NCBI RefSeq assembly: GCF_001885585.1
Contig: NZ_LSRP01000103.1
Coordinates: forward strand, 1 to 32,309
DNA length: 32,309 nt
Direction of reading: 5' to 3'
Source of the DNA: Pararhizobium antarcticum
GTDB lineage: Bacteria > Pseudomonadota > Alphaproteobacteria > Rhizobiales > Rhizobiaceae
Position numbers and translations under genes: made by a program. Below, one piece after another: positions 14,341 through 22,809 of this stretch (positions within the stretch are counted from its first letter, which is position 1; every line of letters starts with the position of its first letter). The notes under the pieces are model-generated. The model made no database searches and was not told the origin of the DNA. It worked only from the letters and a program-made list of their open reading frames with translations.

Positions 14341-14369
14341 AAAAAAATCCCCGGCATTGCTGCCGGGGA
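14341..14369 (-). terminator. Rho-independent terminator of sodB
   Basis: On the minus strand TCCCCGGCA, loop GCAA, TGCCGGGGA (14369-14348) is followed by seven T residues (14347-14341). It is a perfect 9-bp stem 24 bases after the sodB stop. Confidence 0.9.
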
Positions 14370-14392
14370 CTGATGCTTGCAAACAGAAGGAC

Positions 14393-14992
14393 TTAGGCGG
14401 CGGCTTCGTAGAGCTCCAGCACGTAGTCCCAGTTGATCAGGCTGTCGACAAAGGCTTCCAGATATTTCGGACGCGCATTGCGATAGTCGATGTAATAGGA
14501 GTGTTCCCAGACGTCGACGCCGAGAATTGGCGATGCGCCGTGCACCAGCGGGTTCTCGCCGTTCGGGGTCTTGGAGATCTCGAGCTTGCCGCCCTTGACC
14601 GAAAGCCAGGCCCAGCCCGAACCGAACTGGCCGGCACCGGCCGCGATGAAGTCGGCGCGGAACTTGTCATAGCCGCCGAGATCCGACTTGATTGCCGCGT
14701 CGAGCTTGGCCGGAAGGGCCGTGCCGCCGCCGCCCTTCTTCATCCACTTCCAGAAGTGAAGGTGGTTGAAATGCTGGCCGGCATTGTTGAACAGCGGCTG
14801 GTTTGTGCCGTAGGACTTCTTGACGATTTCCTCGAGCGAGAGATCGGCGAGACCGGCTTCTTCCGCCAGCTTGTTGCCGTTGGTCACGTAAGCGAGGTGA
14901 TGCTTGTCGTGGTGATATTCGAGTGTCTCGCGCGACATGAAGGGCGCAAGCGCATCGTAATCGTAAGGCAGGTTCGGCAATTCGAAGGCCAT
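14393..14992 (-). CDS. sodB: Superoxide dismutase (Fe/Mn family)
   Basis: A 199-residue enzyme converting superoxide to oxygen and hydrogen peroxide in the cytoplasm; no signal peptide. It starts MAFELPNLPYDYDALAPFMS, a typical SOD N-terminus. The four metal ligands are His27 (YHHDKHH), His77 (FNHLHFW), Asp160 and His164 (DVWEHSYY). The AGQ sequence around Gln73 and the length fit the iron-type or cambialistic rhizobial enzymes, but metal preference is not certain from sequence. The upstream region holds direct repeats and a large dyad. A strong terminator follows the gene, so it is monocistronic. Confidence 0.97.
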   Translation of the reverse strand: MAFELPNLPYDYDALAPFMSRETLEYHHDKHHLAYVTNGNKLAEEAGLADLSLEEIVKKSYGTNQPLFNNAGQHFNHLHFWKWMKKGGGGTALPAKLDAAIKSDLGGYDKFRADFIAAGAGQFGSGWAWLSVKGGKLEISKTPNGENPLVHGASPILGVDVWEHSYYIDYRNARPKYLEAFVDSLINWDYVLELYEAAA

Positions 14993-15009
14993 GGGGTCTC
15001 TCCTTTTGT

Positions 15010-15080
15010 GGTGAACTCAAGTTTTCTGGTGAACTCAAGACATTTCCGGTGAAGTCACGATGTCCAGCTGGACGTCGTGA
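15010..15080 (-). promoter_or_regulatory. Direct repeats and a 26-bp dyad upstream of sodB
   Basis: GGTGAACTCAAG occurs at 15010-15021 and 15028-15039, with a variant GGTGAAGTCACG at 15048-15059. Next to it TCACGATGTCCAG (15055-15067) and CTGGACGTCGTGA (15068-15080) form a 13-bp-arm inverted repeat with one mismatch and no spacer. They lie 18-88 bases before the sodB ATG, so they could be an operator or a leader structure. The rest of the gap to 15272 shows nothing else. Confidence 0.5.
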
Positions 15081-15272
15081 CGGAATTCCATGGGGCGGAA
15101 CATAGGCACCGGCTTGGCAACAGGCAACCGCACCCATCCCAAAATTCGGCCTGTTGCGGGAAAATACTTTCAAACGCCCCTGCCGATTCCCTGCAGTCCC
15201 CGGCACAGAAATGTCACGATCCTCGCCCAGTGTTCGCCAAGCTTGGGCCACTCCGAAGAACTGGAAAAGACG

Positions 15273-15596
15273 ATGTCGAAACAGTCCCGTATCGCCGCCA
15301 CGCTGTTTGCCGCCAGCCTTGTGCCGGTTCCCGTTTTTGCGTCCTCGGACAAGGCCTGGGACGCGCTGCGCGCCGATGTCCAGGCGCAATGCCTCGCCGC
15401 CGTCACCGAGACTGTCGAGAGCCCGAAGGCGGTCGTCGATCCGTTCGGATCGGAACGCTTCGGGCTGGCGCTGGTGTCGGGAAAAGCAAAGGGCGCTGAC
15501 CGCACTGTCAGCTATATCTGCGTCTACGACAAACAGACAAAGGCCGCCGAGATCGGCAGCGAACTGACGCCGGACATGCTGCACGGCGCGCCATAG
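15273..15596 (+). CDS. Small secreted/periplasmic hypothetical protein
   Basis: A 107-residue protein. MSKQSRIAATLFAASLVPVPVFA is a clear Sec signal peptide (residues 1-23), with SSDKAWDALRADV as the mature start. Two cysteines (AQCLAA and YICVYD) could form a disulfide in the periplasm. ATG 15273 is chosen because the signal peptide begins there and GGAAAAGA precedes it; the frame is open upstream. No family is recognised. It is divergent from sodB and may share its regulatory region. Confidence 0.75.
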   Translation: MSKQSRIAATLFAASLVPVPVFASSDKAWDALRADVQAQCLAAVTETVESPKAVVDPFGSERFGLALVSGKAKGADRTVSYICVYDKQTKAAEIGSELTPDMLHGAP

Positions 15597-15687
15597 GCGA
15601 CACAGCTTGATGACAGGCTATTGGCGAGCCTTCATTTCGCCTGCATTGTCATGGTTTGTTAACCTGTAACCTTCCGGAGACGAGATC

Positions 15688-16980
15688 ATGGCGCTTGGCG
15701 CATCCCACCGATTGCAGGACGGCATCATCGCTGTCGAGACGATGACGCGGTTTGCGCTGGCGGTTCTGGCGCTGGCCTCCGGCGTCTATACCTATCTCGG
15801 CGTGCGCTCGATCCTCGACGGCTCGGCCACTGCCGTGTTTTTTGCAGCCATCATCTATGCCAGCGCCGTGTCCGTGGCGATCTATGCGTTCTGGAGCTAC
15901 ATGGCGCGCTTCTACCCGCATGTGACGGGCGCGGCCGGGCGTGGCGCGATGATCGGCGTCATGGCGCTTGGCTGCGCGATGATCATCGCCATGTCCAGCT
16001 GGCTGAACGCGGCAGCCCTTGCCGGCTCCGCAGCACTCGAACAGCATCTGGCCGAAACGCTCGAAGACTATACCGCCGATCTCGATCAGGCGCACCAGAA
16101 TGCGCTCGCCGCGCAGAGCCTTTTGCCCGACATCCAGCGCACGCAGGAGCGGTTCCAGCGCCTGTCCGACCAGGAGCGCGAAACCGGCGCGCTGACGGGA
16201 ACGACCGGCTCAGGCAGTGTCGTGCAATTGCTGTCACAGATGGCCGCGCAGCTGAACGAGTTGCAGATCGCCATCACGACTTCGCGCGAGCGCGTCACGA
16301 CGCTGTTCGACGAGGGCCGCAAACATCTGGAGACGATGCGCACGCTGGTGTCTGCGCCCGGCGCCATCGCCCCGCGCGGTGACCAGTTTTCGGCCGAGGT
16401 TGTGGCGCTTTCGGGCGTCATCACATCGCTGGAACAAACCTCGATCGCGCCTTCGGTGAAACGCGCCGCCGACGACCTGTCGCTCGGCTTCATCGCTCCG
16501 GTGGCCGATGGTCAGGCGGCCGATCTCGCCACCCGCCAGGACCAGGTGATGGAAACGATCCGTTCGTCGGTCGCCGCCCAGAGCAAGGTGCTGTCGGAGG
16601 CCGCCGACGAAATCCTGGCGCGGCCGCAGGTCGCTGACCGAAGGTTCGTGCCGCTTTCCTCGGCTGAAGCCGTGCTGCGTTACGCCGGCGATTTCATCCC
16701 GAGCTGGGCTGGCGCCATCTCGATCGACCTGCTCCCAGCCGTGCTCGTCTTCATGCTGTCGATCGTGCATGCCTCGCTGCGCCGGCAGGAACAGAGCCTG
16801 CCCTTTGCCGAGCGCATCACCGCCGCAGAACTGCTCGAGGCGCTGCAGGTGCAGAAGGCGCTGATGGCCAGCGGCGTCGATATCGAAACGGCGCTCGCAG
16901 AAGCCGAACAGCGTGAGCAGTCGAACATTGCCAGCTTCGATCTCGCCGGCAAAACCCCGCGCAAGGGACCGCCTGCATGA
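15688..16980 (+). CDS. Membrane protein with a long periplasmic-type coiled-coil domain
   Basis: A 430-residue protein of unknown function. Three hydrophobic helices lie at about 18-40, 47-70 and 84-106. A helical, Gln/Glu/Leu-rich stretch follows at about 110-330 (LEQHLAETLEDYTADLDQAH, QLNELQIAITTSRERVTTLF), predicted coiled coil. A fourth helix lies near 341-365 (ISIDLLPAVLVFMLSIVHAS) and a charged tail ends the protein. GGAGACGAG precedes ATG 15688. Its TGA overlaps the ATG of the next gene (ATGA), so the pair is translationally coupled and the proteins probably act together. I recognise no characterised family. Confidence 0.85.
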   Translation: MALGASHRLQDGIIAVETMTRFALAVLALASGVYTYLGVRSILDGSATAVFFAAIIYASAVSVAIYAFWSYMARFYPHVTGAAGRGAMIGVMALGCAMIIAMSSWLNAAALAGSAALEQHLAETLEDYTADLDQAHQNALAAQSLLPDIQRTQERFQRLSDQERETGALTGTTGSGSVVQLLSQMAAQLNELQIAITTSRERVTTLFDEGRKHLETMRTLVSAPGAIAPRGDQFSAEVVALSGVITSLEQTSIAPSVKRAADDLSLGFIAPVADGQAADLATRQDQVMETIRSSVAAQSKVLSEAADEILARPQVADRRFVPLSSAEAVLRYAGDFIPSWAGAISIDLLPAVLVFMLSIVHASLRRQEQSLPFAERITAAELLEALQVQKALMASGVDIETALAEAEQREQSNIASFDLAGKTPRKGPPA

Positions 16981-17780
16981 GGCTGCAGACCGCCGGGCAC
17001 CGGATCAAGACCTATTTCCTGACGGCCGACGATGGCGCGCTGATGCGCCATGCCTTCCACATTCTGCTTGCCGCGTCTGTCGTCTTCATCGTCATCGACT
17101 GGCGCGAACTGGCCCTTGAGGCCGGGACAGCGCCAGCTTACGATCCGACGCAGCCGGAGACCCAGCCGATCCTGCCGCCGGCGCTGACTGAAGGCGAGCC
17201 GGACGCCAGCCCCGCCGAAATCAAATCCTCGCCGGAAACCCTGAAACAGGCGATCCGCTTCGAGCTTCGCCCCGGCGGCATCCTGTCGGCCGAAGGCGCC
17301 ATCGATGCCGGCGCGGCCGGCCGTTTTGCCGCGGAAATCGAGGCGCGCGGGGAATATGTGAAGATCGTCCAGCTCAACTCGCCGGGCGGTTCGGTTACCG
17401 ATGCGCTCGCCATGTCGAAGCTGATCCGCGAAAAGCAGATCGGCACACAGGTCGTCAAGGGCGCGCTCTGCGCCTCTTCCTGCCCGATCATTCTGGCCGG
17501 AGGGGCAACGCGCAGCGTGGAGGAAGACGCAGTGGTCGGCGTGCACCAGGTGTTCAACGGCTCGAAGGACAAGCTGTCGCCCGAAGTGGCGATGTCGCAG
17601 GCGCAAAGCACCACCGCCGATGTCAGCCGGCATCTGGAACAGATGGGCATCAAGTCCGGCCTCTGGCTGCACGCACTCGAAACACCGCCGGACCGGCTCT
17701 ATTACCTGACACAGGCGGAAATGAAGACGTTTGCGCTGGTGACGGAGGCCGTTCCGATCGCCTCGGCGAAGACGAAATGA
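16977..17780 (+). CDS. Membrane-anchored ClpP/SppA-like serine protease-fold protein
   Basis: A 267-residue protein with one N-terminal helix (about 24-41), a Pro-rich linker (52-85) and a ClpP/crotonase-fold domain placed outside the cytoplasm. The fold is marked by IVQLNSPGGSVTDALAMSKL (SPGG at 135-138), then GALCASSCPIILAGG with candidate nucleophile Ser167 or Ser168, and GVHQVF with His190 as candidate base. It resembles the COG3904-type predicted periplasmic proteins. The neighbouring cysteines (165, 169) are notable. It overlaps the coiled-coil membrane gene by 4 bases (ATGA). Proteolysis is inferred from the fold and motifs only; the substrate is unknown. Confidence 0.82.
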   Translation: MRLQTAGHRIKTYFLTADDGALMRHAFHILLAASVVFIVIDWRELALEAGTAPAYDPTQPETQPILPPALTEGEPDASPAEIKSSPETLKQAIRFELRPGGILSAEGAIDAGAAGRFAAEIEARGEYVKIVQLNSPGGSVTDALAMSKLIREKQIGTQVVKGALCASSCPIILAGGATRSVEEDAVVGVHQVFNGSKDKLSPEVAMSQAQSTTADVSRHLEQMGIKSGLWLHALETPPDRLYYLTQAEMKTFALVTEAVPIASAKTK

Positions 17781-17827
17781 AACGATTGCCGGGCGAACCG
17801 ATTGATCCGCCCGCCAAGCCTTCAAAA

Positions 17828-18256
17828 TCACGCCAGATTTGCCACCAGATTGTCGATGATGGCGGTCCAGCCCTGTTCGTGGCCGTTGCGAGAACCTTCG
17901 CTTGCGAATTTCACATGGTGCAGGCTGATGGCCGTCGCGCCGGGCGCAGGCTCGGAGAAGTCGATGGTGACGACGCTGTCGCTGCGCGAATGGGGCGATT
18001 CCCAGGTGAAGGACAGGCGCGCATAGGGATCGATCTCCAGATAGGTGCCGGCATGGGGCACTTCCTTTTCGGGCGTGATCATCACGATCGAAAACCGGCC
18101 CCCCTTGACCGGGTCATTGCTGACCCTTGAGGGCGCGGCGCCTCCGGACGGCGGCGCCATGAATTTCGCCAGCATTTCGGGCGAAAGCCAGGCATTGAAC
18201 ACCTTTTCTCGCGATGCGGCGATGGTGCGGTTCACGGTCAGTTCAAGTTCAGTCAT
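17828..18256 (-). CDS. SRPBCC (AHSA1-like) family protein
   Basis: A 142-residue START/SRPBCC-fold protein. The N-terminus ELTVNRTIAASREKVFNAWL and the following WLSPEMLAKFM are typical of the AHSA1 subgroup. GGRFSIVM, LSFTWES, and the closing GHEQGWTAIIDNLVANL complete the helix-grip fold, which binds hydrophobic ligands. ATG 18256 is chosen because AGAGGGTGA precedes it; it overlaps the end of the ArsR gene by 8 bases. ArsR/SRPBCC pairs are widespread and usually form autoregulated operons; the ligand is unknown. Confidence 0.9.
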   Translation of the reverse strand: MTELELTVNRTIAASREKVFNAWLSPEMLAKFMAPPSGGAAPSRVSNDPVKGGRFSIVMITPEKEVPHAGTYLEIDPYARLSFTWESPHSRSDSVVTIDFSEPAPGATAISLHHVKFASEGSRNGHEQGWTAIIDNLVANLA

Positions 18257-18584
18257 GTCTGTCACCCTCTGAAACGAGTGCATGCTCAAGCGCTGAAAGG
18301 CGCAGTTCCCAGATCGACTTCAATTGCCCGAACCAGCTCTCAGTCAGCTTCAACGGTTCGAGCTCGGCTGCGATGAAGTGCTCGCGGCCCAAAGTCCGTC
18401 GGGTGACAAGTCCTGCCTCCTCCAGCACCTTGATGTGCTTGGAGACGGAATTCAGCGACATGTCGAAATGGGCGGCGAGCGCCGTCACCCTCAACGCGCC
18501 CTCCTGAACAAGCAGCGTCAAGATCCGTCGCCGGGTGGTGTCCCCGGCGGCTTTCAGAATGCGTGACAGAAATTCTTCGTCCAT
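18249..18584 (-). CDS. ArsR-family transcriptional repressor
   Basis: A 111-residue winged-helix regulator: SRILKAAGDTTRRRILTLL, ALRVTALAAHFDMSLNSVSK (recognition helix SLNSVSKHIKVLEEAGLV) and a wing VTRRTLGREHF. No cysteine or obvious metal site is present, so it is not an arsenic or zinc sensor. It belongs to the non-metal ArsR group paired with SRPBCC proteins. It is the first gene of the two-gene operon. Two matching palindromes directly upstream of its start codon imply autorepression. Confidence 0.92.
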   Translation of the reverse strand: MDEEFLSRILKAAGDTTRRRILTLLVQEGALRVTALAAHFDMSLNSVSKHIKVLEEAGLVTRRTLGREHFIAAELEPLKLTESWFGQLKSIWELRLSALEHALVSEGDRHD

Positions 18585-18586
18585 TT

Positions 18587-18644
18587 ATTCACCCTTATGG
18601 TTGAATACATAAACCAGCTCAAATAGTCAACCAAATGGATGAAT
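18587..18644 (-). promoter_or_regulatory. Twin ArsR operators
   Basis: Site 1: ATTCACCC-ttat-GGTTGAAT (18587-18606). Site 2: AGTCAACC-aaat-GGATGAAT (18625-18644). Both fit ATTCAACC-N4-GGTTGAAT with one or two changes. Their centres are 38 bp apart, and the first begins 3 bases from the ArsR start codon. This is the layout of a co-operatively bound autoregulatory operator. Confidence 0.7.
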
Positions 18645-18907
18645 GTTTTTTCTTGTACCATCACACGTCCCGGATGGCGGCTGGAAAGTTTTGCCGCGAT
18701 CCGGAAGAGGCGCCAAGGCTGATGGGGCGCTGAGTGACCGAAACCCATCGCCGCTTCAGCCGATACGCCCGATCGCCAAAGGCCCGGATTGGCCACTCTG
18801 GCAGGCGACGCAACCGATCCCGGTCATTGTTGTCGTGCCAAGCGCCTGCCGGCTGACACCATGCCGGGCAGGCAGCTGAGGGCACCTGAAACCGCAGTCA
18901 AGGACCG
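18645..18907. other. Gap between the ArsR operators and the aminotransferase gene
   Basis: No supported gene. The one structure seen is a GC hairpin with arms gcctgccggc (18844-18853) and gccgggcaggc (18863-18873), 35 bases after the aminotransferase stop. It has no T-run and is a weak terminator candidate at best. Confidence 0.35.
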
Positions 18908-19795
18908 TCAGAAATCCGCAGGCATGGAATGCGCCCAGTCCATGTAGAGGTCCTTCGCCTTGGCGGCGATCGGGCCGGGCTGCAGGTCGCGGCCTTCGAG
19001 CCGGGTGACCGGCACCACCTTGGAATAATTGCCCGAGGTGAAGATCTCGTCGGCGCCTTCGAAATCGGCAAATGTCAGGCTGGTCTCGACAACCTGGAAG
19101 CCGGCACCGGCCAGAAGCGTCATGACCCGCGAGCGGGTGATGCCGGCCAGAAAGGTGCGGTTGGAGGCGGGTGTGAAGACAACGCCGTCTTTCACCATGA
19201 AGACATTCGACGAGCCGGTTTCGGCGATGTTGCCGAGCATGTCGCGCACCAGCGCGTTGGAGAAGCCGCGAGCCCGCGCCTCGATCAGGATGCGGCCATT
19301 GTTCGGATAGAGGCAGCCGGCCTTTGCATCGGTCGGCATGCACTCGATCGTCGGACGACGGAACGGCGAGACGGTCAGCGACTGGCCACCCGGCCCCTCC
19401 CCCATCGGCGCCTCGAACAGGCAGAGCGCAAAGCGGGTCGAGTCCGGATCGGCAGCAACGACGCTGCCGGGCATGCCGTGTTCGGCCCAGTACATCGGCT
19501 TGATATAGATCGCCGTCTTGCCATCGAATTTCGCGACGCCTTCCCAGGCCAAAGCTTCGATCTCCTGCGCCGTCGCAACCGGCTTCAACCCGAGCGCCAG
19601 TGCCGAGCGGTTGACGCGCTGGCAGTGCAGGTCGAGATCCGGCGCGATGCCGTCGAACCAGCGGGCGCCATCGAATACGGTGGAGCCCAGCCACATGGCG
19701 TGCGAGGTCGGCCCGATCAGCTTCGGATTGCCGGGAAGCCACTCACCATCAACGTGGGTCCATGTGGTGCTGCGCGGGGATGTATCGACGGCCAT
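18908..19795 (-). CDS. Branched-chain-type class IV aminotransferase
   Basis: A 295-residue PLP enzyme of fold type IV (the IlvE/D-amino acid aminotransferase family). Lys158 in PTDAKAGCLYPNNGR is the Schiff-base lysine. FDGARWFDG, IAETGSSNVFMVKDGVVFTP, and FLAGITR (phosphate-binding loop) are all in place. It transfers an amino group between a branched-chain or related amino acid and 2-oxoglutarate. The strong site AAAGGAGA precedes ATG 19795. Rhizobial genomes often hold several such paralogues, so whether this is the main IlvE or a specialised enzyme (even an R-selective amine aminotransferase) cannot be decided here. Confidence 0.88.
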   Translation of the reverse strand: MAVDTSPRSTTWTHVDGEWLPGNPKLIGPTSHAMWLGSTVFDGARWFDGIAPDLDLHCQRVNRSALALGLKPVATAQEIEALAWEGVAKFDGKTAIYIKPMYWAEHGMPGSVVAADPDSTRFALCLFEAPMGEGPGGQSLTVSPFRRPTIECMPTDAKAGCLYPNNGRILIEARARGFSNALVRDMLGNIAETGSSNVFMVKDGVVFTPASNRTFLAGITRSRVMTLLAGAGFQVVETSLTFADFEGADEIFTSGNYSKVVPVTRLEGRDLQPGPIAAKAKDLYMDWAHSMPADF

Positions 19796-19922
19796 GACGG
19801 TCTCCTTTGTCTTTCTCAGTCCTCATAACCCGAAAATCGCGCACAGGGGTCAATAGGTCCATCAAAAAAAGTCATGGGCCGGCCTGTGGATCGGCCATTC
19901 GGGGTCAGATAGTCTGGCGTCC

Positions 19923-20522
19923 ATGCAGCAGGATGGAAAGACAGAAAACAGCGTCGCGATGGGCAGTGGCGAAATTGCGCCGCCCGTGACCACGCGCCTG
20001 CTGGACGAAAACGATGTCGCGCATTTGCGGCACATTCGTCTGGAGGCGCTGCGTCTGAACCCGGATGCGTTTGCCAGTTCCGAGGCCGACTGGCTGATGA
20101 TGACAGATGCCGAGTGGCGCAGGCATATCTTGGACAACCGCATCTTCGTGGCGTTTCGCGGCATGTCACCCGTGGGAATCATGGGGTATTGTCGTCAGCG
20201 CGCCAGCAAGATGCAGTATCGCGCCACCGTCATCATGGTCTATGTCCGACAGGACGAGCGCGGCTTTGGAACGGCAGCTGCACTGCTGGATTTTTTGACA
20301 GGCCACGCCCGTGCCGCCGGTATCCGGCAGTTGGAACTGGCCGTTCGGGCGGACAACCAGCCTGCCTGCCGGTTTTATCTGCGCACAGGCTTTTCCCAGA
20401 TCGGCCGCGTGCCGGCCGGTTTATGCCAGGACGGATACGACATCGACGAAATCCTGATGGCCCGGCGGATCGATGATCCCCGCCTCCAATCCCTTTCAAC
20501 CGACAAGGACCACACAGCATGA
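19923..20522 (+). CDS. GNAT-family N-acetyltransferase
   Basis: An acetyl-CoA-dependent acetyltransferase of up to 199 residues. [20 protein letters not shown] begins the fold, [20 protein letters not shown] is motif A (core RGFGTA), and [20 protein letters not shown] is motif B. The substrate is unknown. The start is uncertain: ATG 19923 lacks a ribosome site, and ATG 19959 would remove 12 non-conserved residues. The stop overlaps the ATG of the alcohol dehydrogenase gene (ATGA), so the two form an operon. Confidence 0.85.
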   Translation: MQQDGKTENSVAMGSGEIAPPVTTRLLDENDVAHLRHIRLEALRLNPDAFASSEADWLMMTDAEWRRHILDNRIFVAFRGMSPVGIMGYCRQRASKMQYRATVIMVYVRQDERGFGTAAALLDFLTGHARAAGIRQLELAVRADNQPACRFYLRTGFSQIGRVPAGLCQDGYDIDEILMARRIDDPRLQSLSTDKDHTA

Positions 20523-21559
20523 AAGCCATGTATTTCGAAGCCTTCGGCCAGTCGCCCGAGATCCGCACCCTGCAGGATCCGACACCGACAGGCGATGGCG
20601 TGGTCATCAAGGTCGAGGCGACAGGGCTTTGCCGCAGCGACTGGCACGGCTGGATGGGCCATGATCCGGACATCAACCTGCCGCATGTGCCGGGCCACGA
20701 ACTGGCCGGAACGATCGCCGCCACCGGCAAGGGCGTGATGCGCTGCAAGGTTGGCGACCGGGTGACGGTGCCGTTTGTGTCGGGCTGCGGCCGCTGCGGC
20801 GAGTGCCATTCGGGCAATGCGCAGGTCTGCATCGACCAGTTCCAGCCGGGCTTTACCCATTGGGGCTCATTTGCCGAATATGTGGCGATCGACTATGCCG
20901 ACCAGAACCTCGTCGCCCTGCCGGAAAGCCTCGACTATGCCACCGCCGCCAGCCTTGGCTGCCGCTTTGCCACCTCGTTTCGCGCCGTGGTCGACCAGGG
21001 CCGGGTGCGCAGCGGCGAATGGGTGGCGGTGCATGGCTGCGGCGGTGTCGGCCTGTCGGCGATCATGATTGCCACGGCACTTGGCGCAAACGTCATCGCC
21101 ATTGATATCGCCGACGAAAAGCTGGCCTTCGCCCGCGAGATCGGCGCCGTCGCCACGATCAACGGCCGGGACGTGGAGGATGTCGCCGGTGCGGTCACGG
21201 AGATCACGAAGGGCGGTGCCCATGTCTCGATCGATGCACTCGGCTCGCCCGTTACCTGCTTCAACTCGATCAAGAATCTGCGCCGCCGCGGCCGCCATGT
21301 GCAGGTCGGCCTGATGCTCGGCGACCAGGCGACACCGAAAATCCCGATGGCGCAGGTGATCAGCCGCGAGCTTGAAATCTACGGCAGCCACGGCATGCAG
21401 GCCTGGCGCTACGAGGCGATGCTGGCCATGCTGGAGACCGGCAAGCTTGCGCCGCAGAAGCTGATCGGCCGCCATATCAGCCTGGACGAGGCGGTGCCGG
21501 CCCTGATGGCGATGGACACAGCAACCGATCTCGGCATCAGTGTGATCACGCGCTTCTAG
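20519..21559 (+). CDS. Zinc-dependent alcohol dehydrogenase (MDR family)
   Basis: A 346-residue medium-chain dehydrogenase. Catalytic zinc ligands are Cys38 ([10 protein letters not shown]), His60-Glu61 (PGHELAG) and Cys148 (LGCRFATS). The structural zinc is held by Cys90, Cys93, Cys96 and Cys104 ([15 protein letters not shown]). The Rossmann motif GCGGVG lies at 173-178, followed by [11 protein letters not shown] with an Asp favouring NAD. It interconverts an alcohol and an aldehyde or ketone; the substrate is not readable. It is co-translated with the upstream GNAT gene. Confidence 0.93.
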   Translation: MKAMYFEAFGQSPEIRTLQDPTPTGDGVVIKVEATGLCRSDWHGWMGHDPDINLPHVPGHELAGTIAATGKGVMRCKVGDRVTVPFVSGCGRCGECHSGNAQVCIDQFQPGFTHWGSFAEYVAIDYADQNLVALPESLDYATAASLGCRFATSFRAVVDQGRVRSGEWVAVHGCGGVGLSAIMIATALGANVIAIDIADEKLAFAREIGAVATINGRDVEDVAGAVTEITKGGAHVSIDALGSPVTCFNSIKNLRRRGRHVQVGLMLGDQATPKIPMAQVISRELEIYGSHGMQAWRYEAMLAMLETGKLAPQKLIGRHISLDEAVPALMAMDTATDLGISVITRF

Positions 21560-21637
21560 AGGCGCGGATCGGACGATTGCAATTCCCTCGAAACGTGCAA
21601 TGATGATATTAATCACAACCGTTTCGGAGGGCGCATT

Positions 21638-22714
21638 GTGGCAAGGACCCGATTTATTCTGTCGATCGATGGTGGCGGCATTCGCGGGCTCATTCCCGCG
21701 ATCGTTCTGGCCGCGCTGGAAAAGCGGCTCGACGGCCGGCCGCTGCACACCTGTTTCGACATGATCGCCGGCACCTCGACCGGCGGCATCATCGCCGCCG
21801 GGCTGACCTGCCCGCACAAGGACGACCCCACGAAGCCGGCCTGCACGACGGCCGATCTGGTTTCGCTCTACAGGAACGAAGGGGCCGAGATCTTTTCGCG
21901 GACAATCTGGTCGGGCCTCCTCAACATCGGCGGCTGGAACGACCAGCGCTATGATGCGGGCCCGCTCGAGGAGAAGCTGCTGCGGATCCTGGGCAGGAAG
22001 GCGCGCCTTTCCGATTGCCTTGATGGAACGACGGTGCTGATGACGGCCTATGAAATCGAAGCACGCTGCGCCGTGTTCCTGACGAATGCCGATGCGGAAA
22101 ACGCCAACTACCTCTATTGGCAGGCGGCGCGCGCGACCTCCGCCGCCCCGACCTATTTCGAGCCCGCGAGGGTCGACAATCCCAGCCACGCCAGGAACAA
22201 GCTGCCGAAAATCCTCTCCTTGATCGACGGCGGCGTCTTTGCCAACGACCCGGTGCTCGCCGCCTATGTCGAGGCCCGCAAGAAGGGCTGGGAAAAAGAC
22301 GGCGACACGATCGTCATCCTGTCGCTCGGGACCGGATCGCAGAACCGTCCCTACTCCTATCAGGAGGTCAAGGACTGGGGGGCCGTCGGCTGGATCAACC
22401 CGGCGCGCGGCGCGCCGATCATCTCGATCCTGATGCAGGGACAGGCGAGCACCGCCGCCTATCAGGCGAACAAACTCCTCAACGAGAACCCGCCATCGAT
22501 GAAGACCCTGTCGACGGCCGTTTCCACCGACAATGCCGCGAGCCTCAACTATTTTCGCATCGACGGGATACTCGAGGACGGCAATGACAATCTCGACGAT
22601 GCGAGCGCCAAGAACATCGGCAAGCTGGAGGCGATTGCCTATGGCTTCATCAAGGCCAACCGTCTGGCGCTAGACGCGGTGGCCGCCCGCATCAAGGCCG
22701 CGAAGTTTGCCTAG
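21638..22714 (+). CDS. Patatin-like phospholipase
   Basis: A 358-residue lipid acyl hydrolase. Oxyanion loop GGGIRG at 12-17, nucleophile elbow GTSTG with Ser47, and catalytic DGG with Asp197 (SLIDGGVFANDP) form the Ser-Asp dyad. No signal peptide or membrane helix is seen, so it is cytoplasmic. GTG 21638 is the start: CGGAGGG lies 8 bases upstream and the protein begins right at the conserved strand FILSIDGGG. Similar patatins act as CBASS effectors, but no nucleotide cyclase, Cap2 or Cap3 gene is nearby, so a housekeeping or orphan role is more likely. The neighbour downstream is a phosphatase. Confidence 0.92.
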   Translation: MARTRFILSIDGGGIRGLIPAIVLAALEKRLDGRPLHTCFDMIAGTSTGGIIAAGLTCPHKDDPTKPACTTADLVSLYRNEGAEIFSRTIWSGLLNIGGWNDQRYDAGPLEEKLLRILGRKARLSDCLDGTTVLMTAYEIEARCAVFLTNADAENANYLYWQAARATSAAPTYFEPARVDNPSHARNKLPKILSLIDGGVFANDPVLAAYVEARKKGWEKDGDTIVILSLGTGSQNRPYSYQEVKDWGAVGWINPARGAPIISILMQGQASTAAYQANKLLNENPPSMKTLSTAVSTDNAASLNYFRIDGILEDGNDNLDDASAKNIGKLEAIAYGFIKANRLALDAVAARIKAAKFA

Positions 22715-22809
22715 ACAGACCACATCGCGCCGCAGTTGACGCATTTACCGCTTCCAAGCCCTCCCTGCTGTCGCTACTTTAGCAAACAGAGAATCAAAGG
22801 GGCGAAACG

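Noticed and set aside
16680..17831. A 383-codon antisense frame over the ClpP-like gene
   Set aside because: No motif; the plus strand carries SPGG and the other ClpP-fold landmarks and is coupled to the gene before it.
20867..22189. A 440-codon open frame antisense to the alcohol dehydrogenase and patatin genes
   Set aside because: It spans two clear genes and their spacer with no recognisable motif, ribosome site or promoter.
21638..22714. The patatin gene as part of a CBASS defence operon
   Set aside because: No CD-NTase cyclase, E1/E2-like or JAB protein is in the flanking genes; the neighbours are metabolic.
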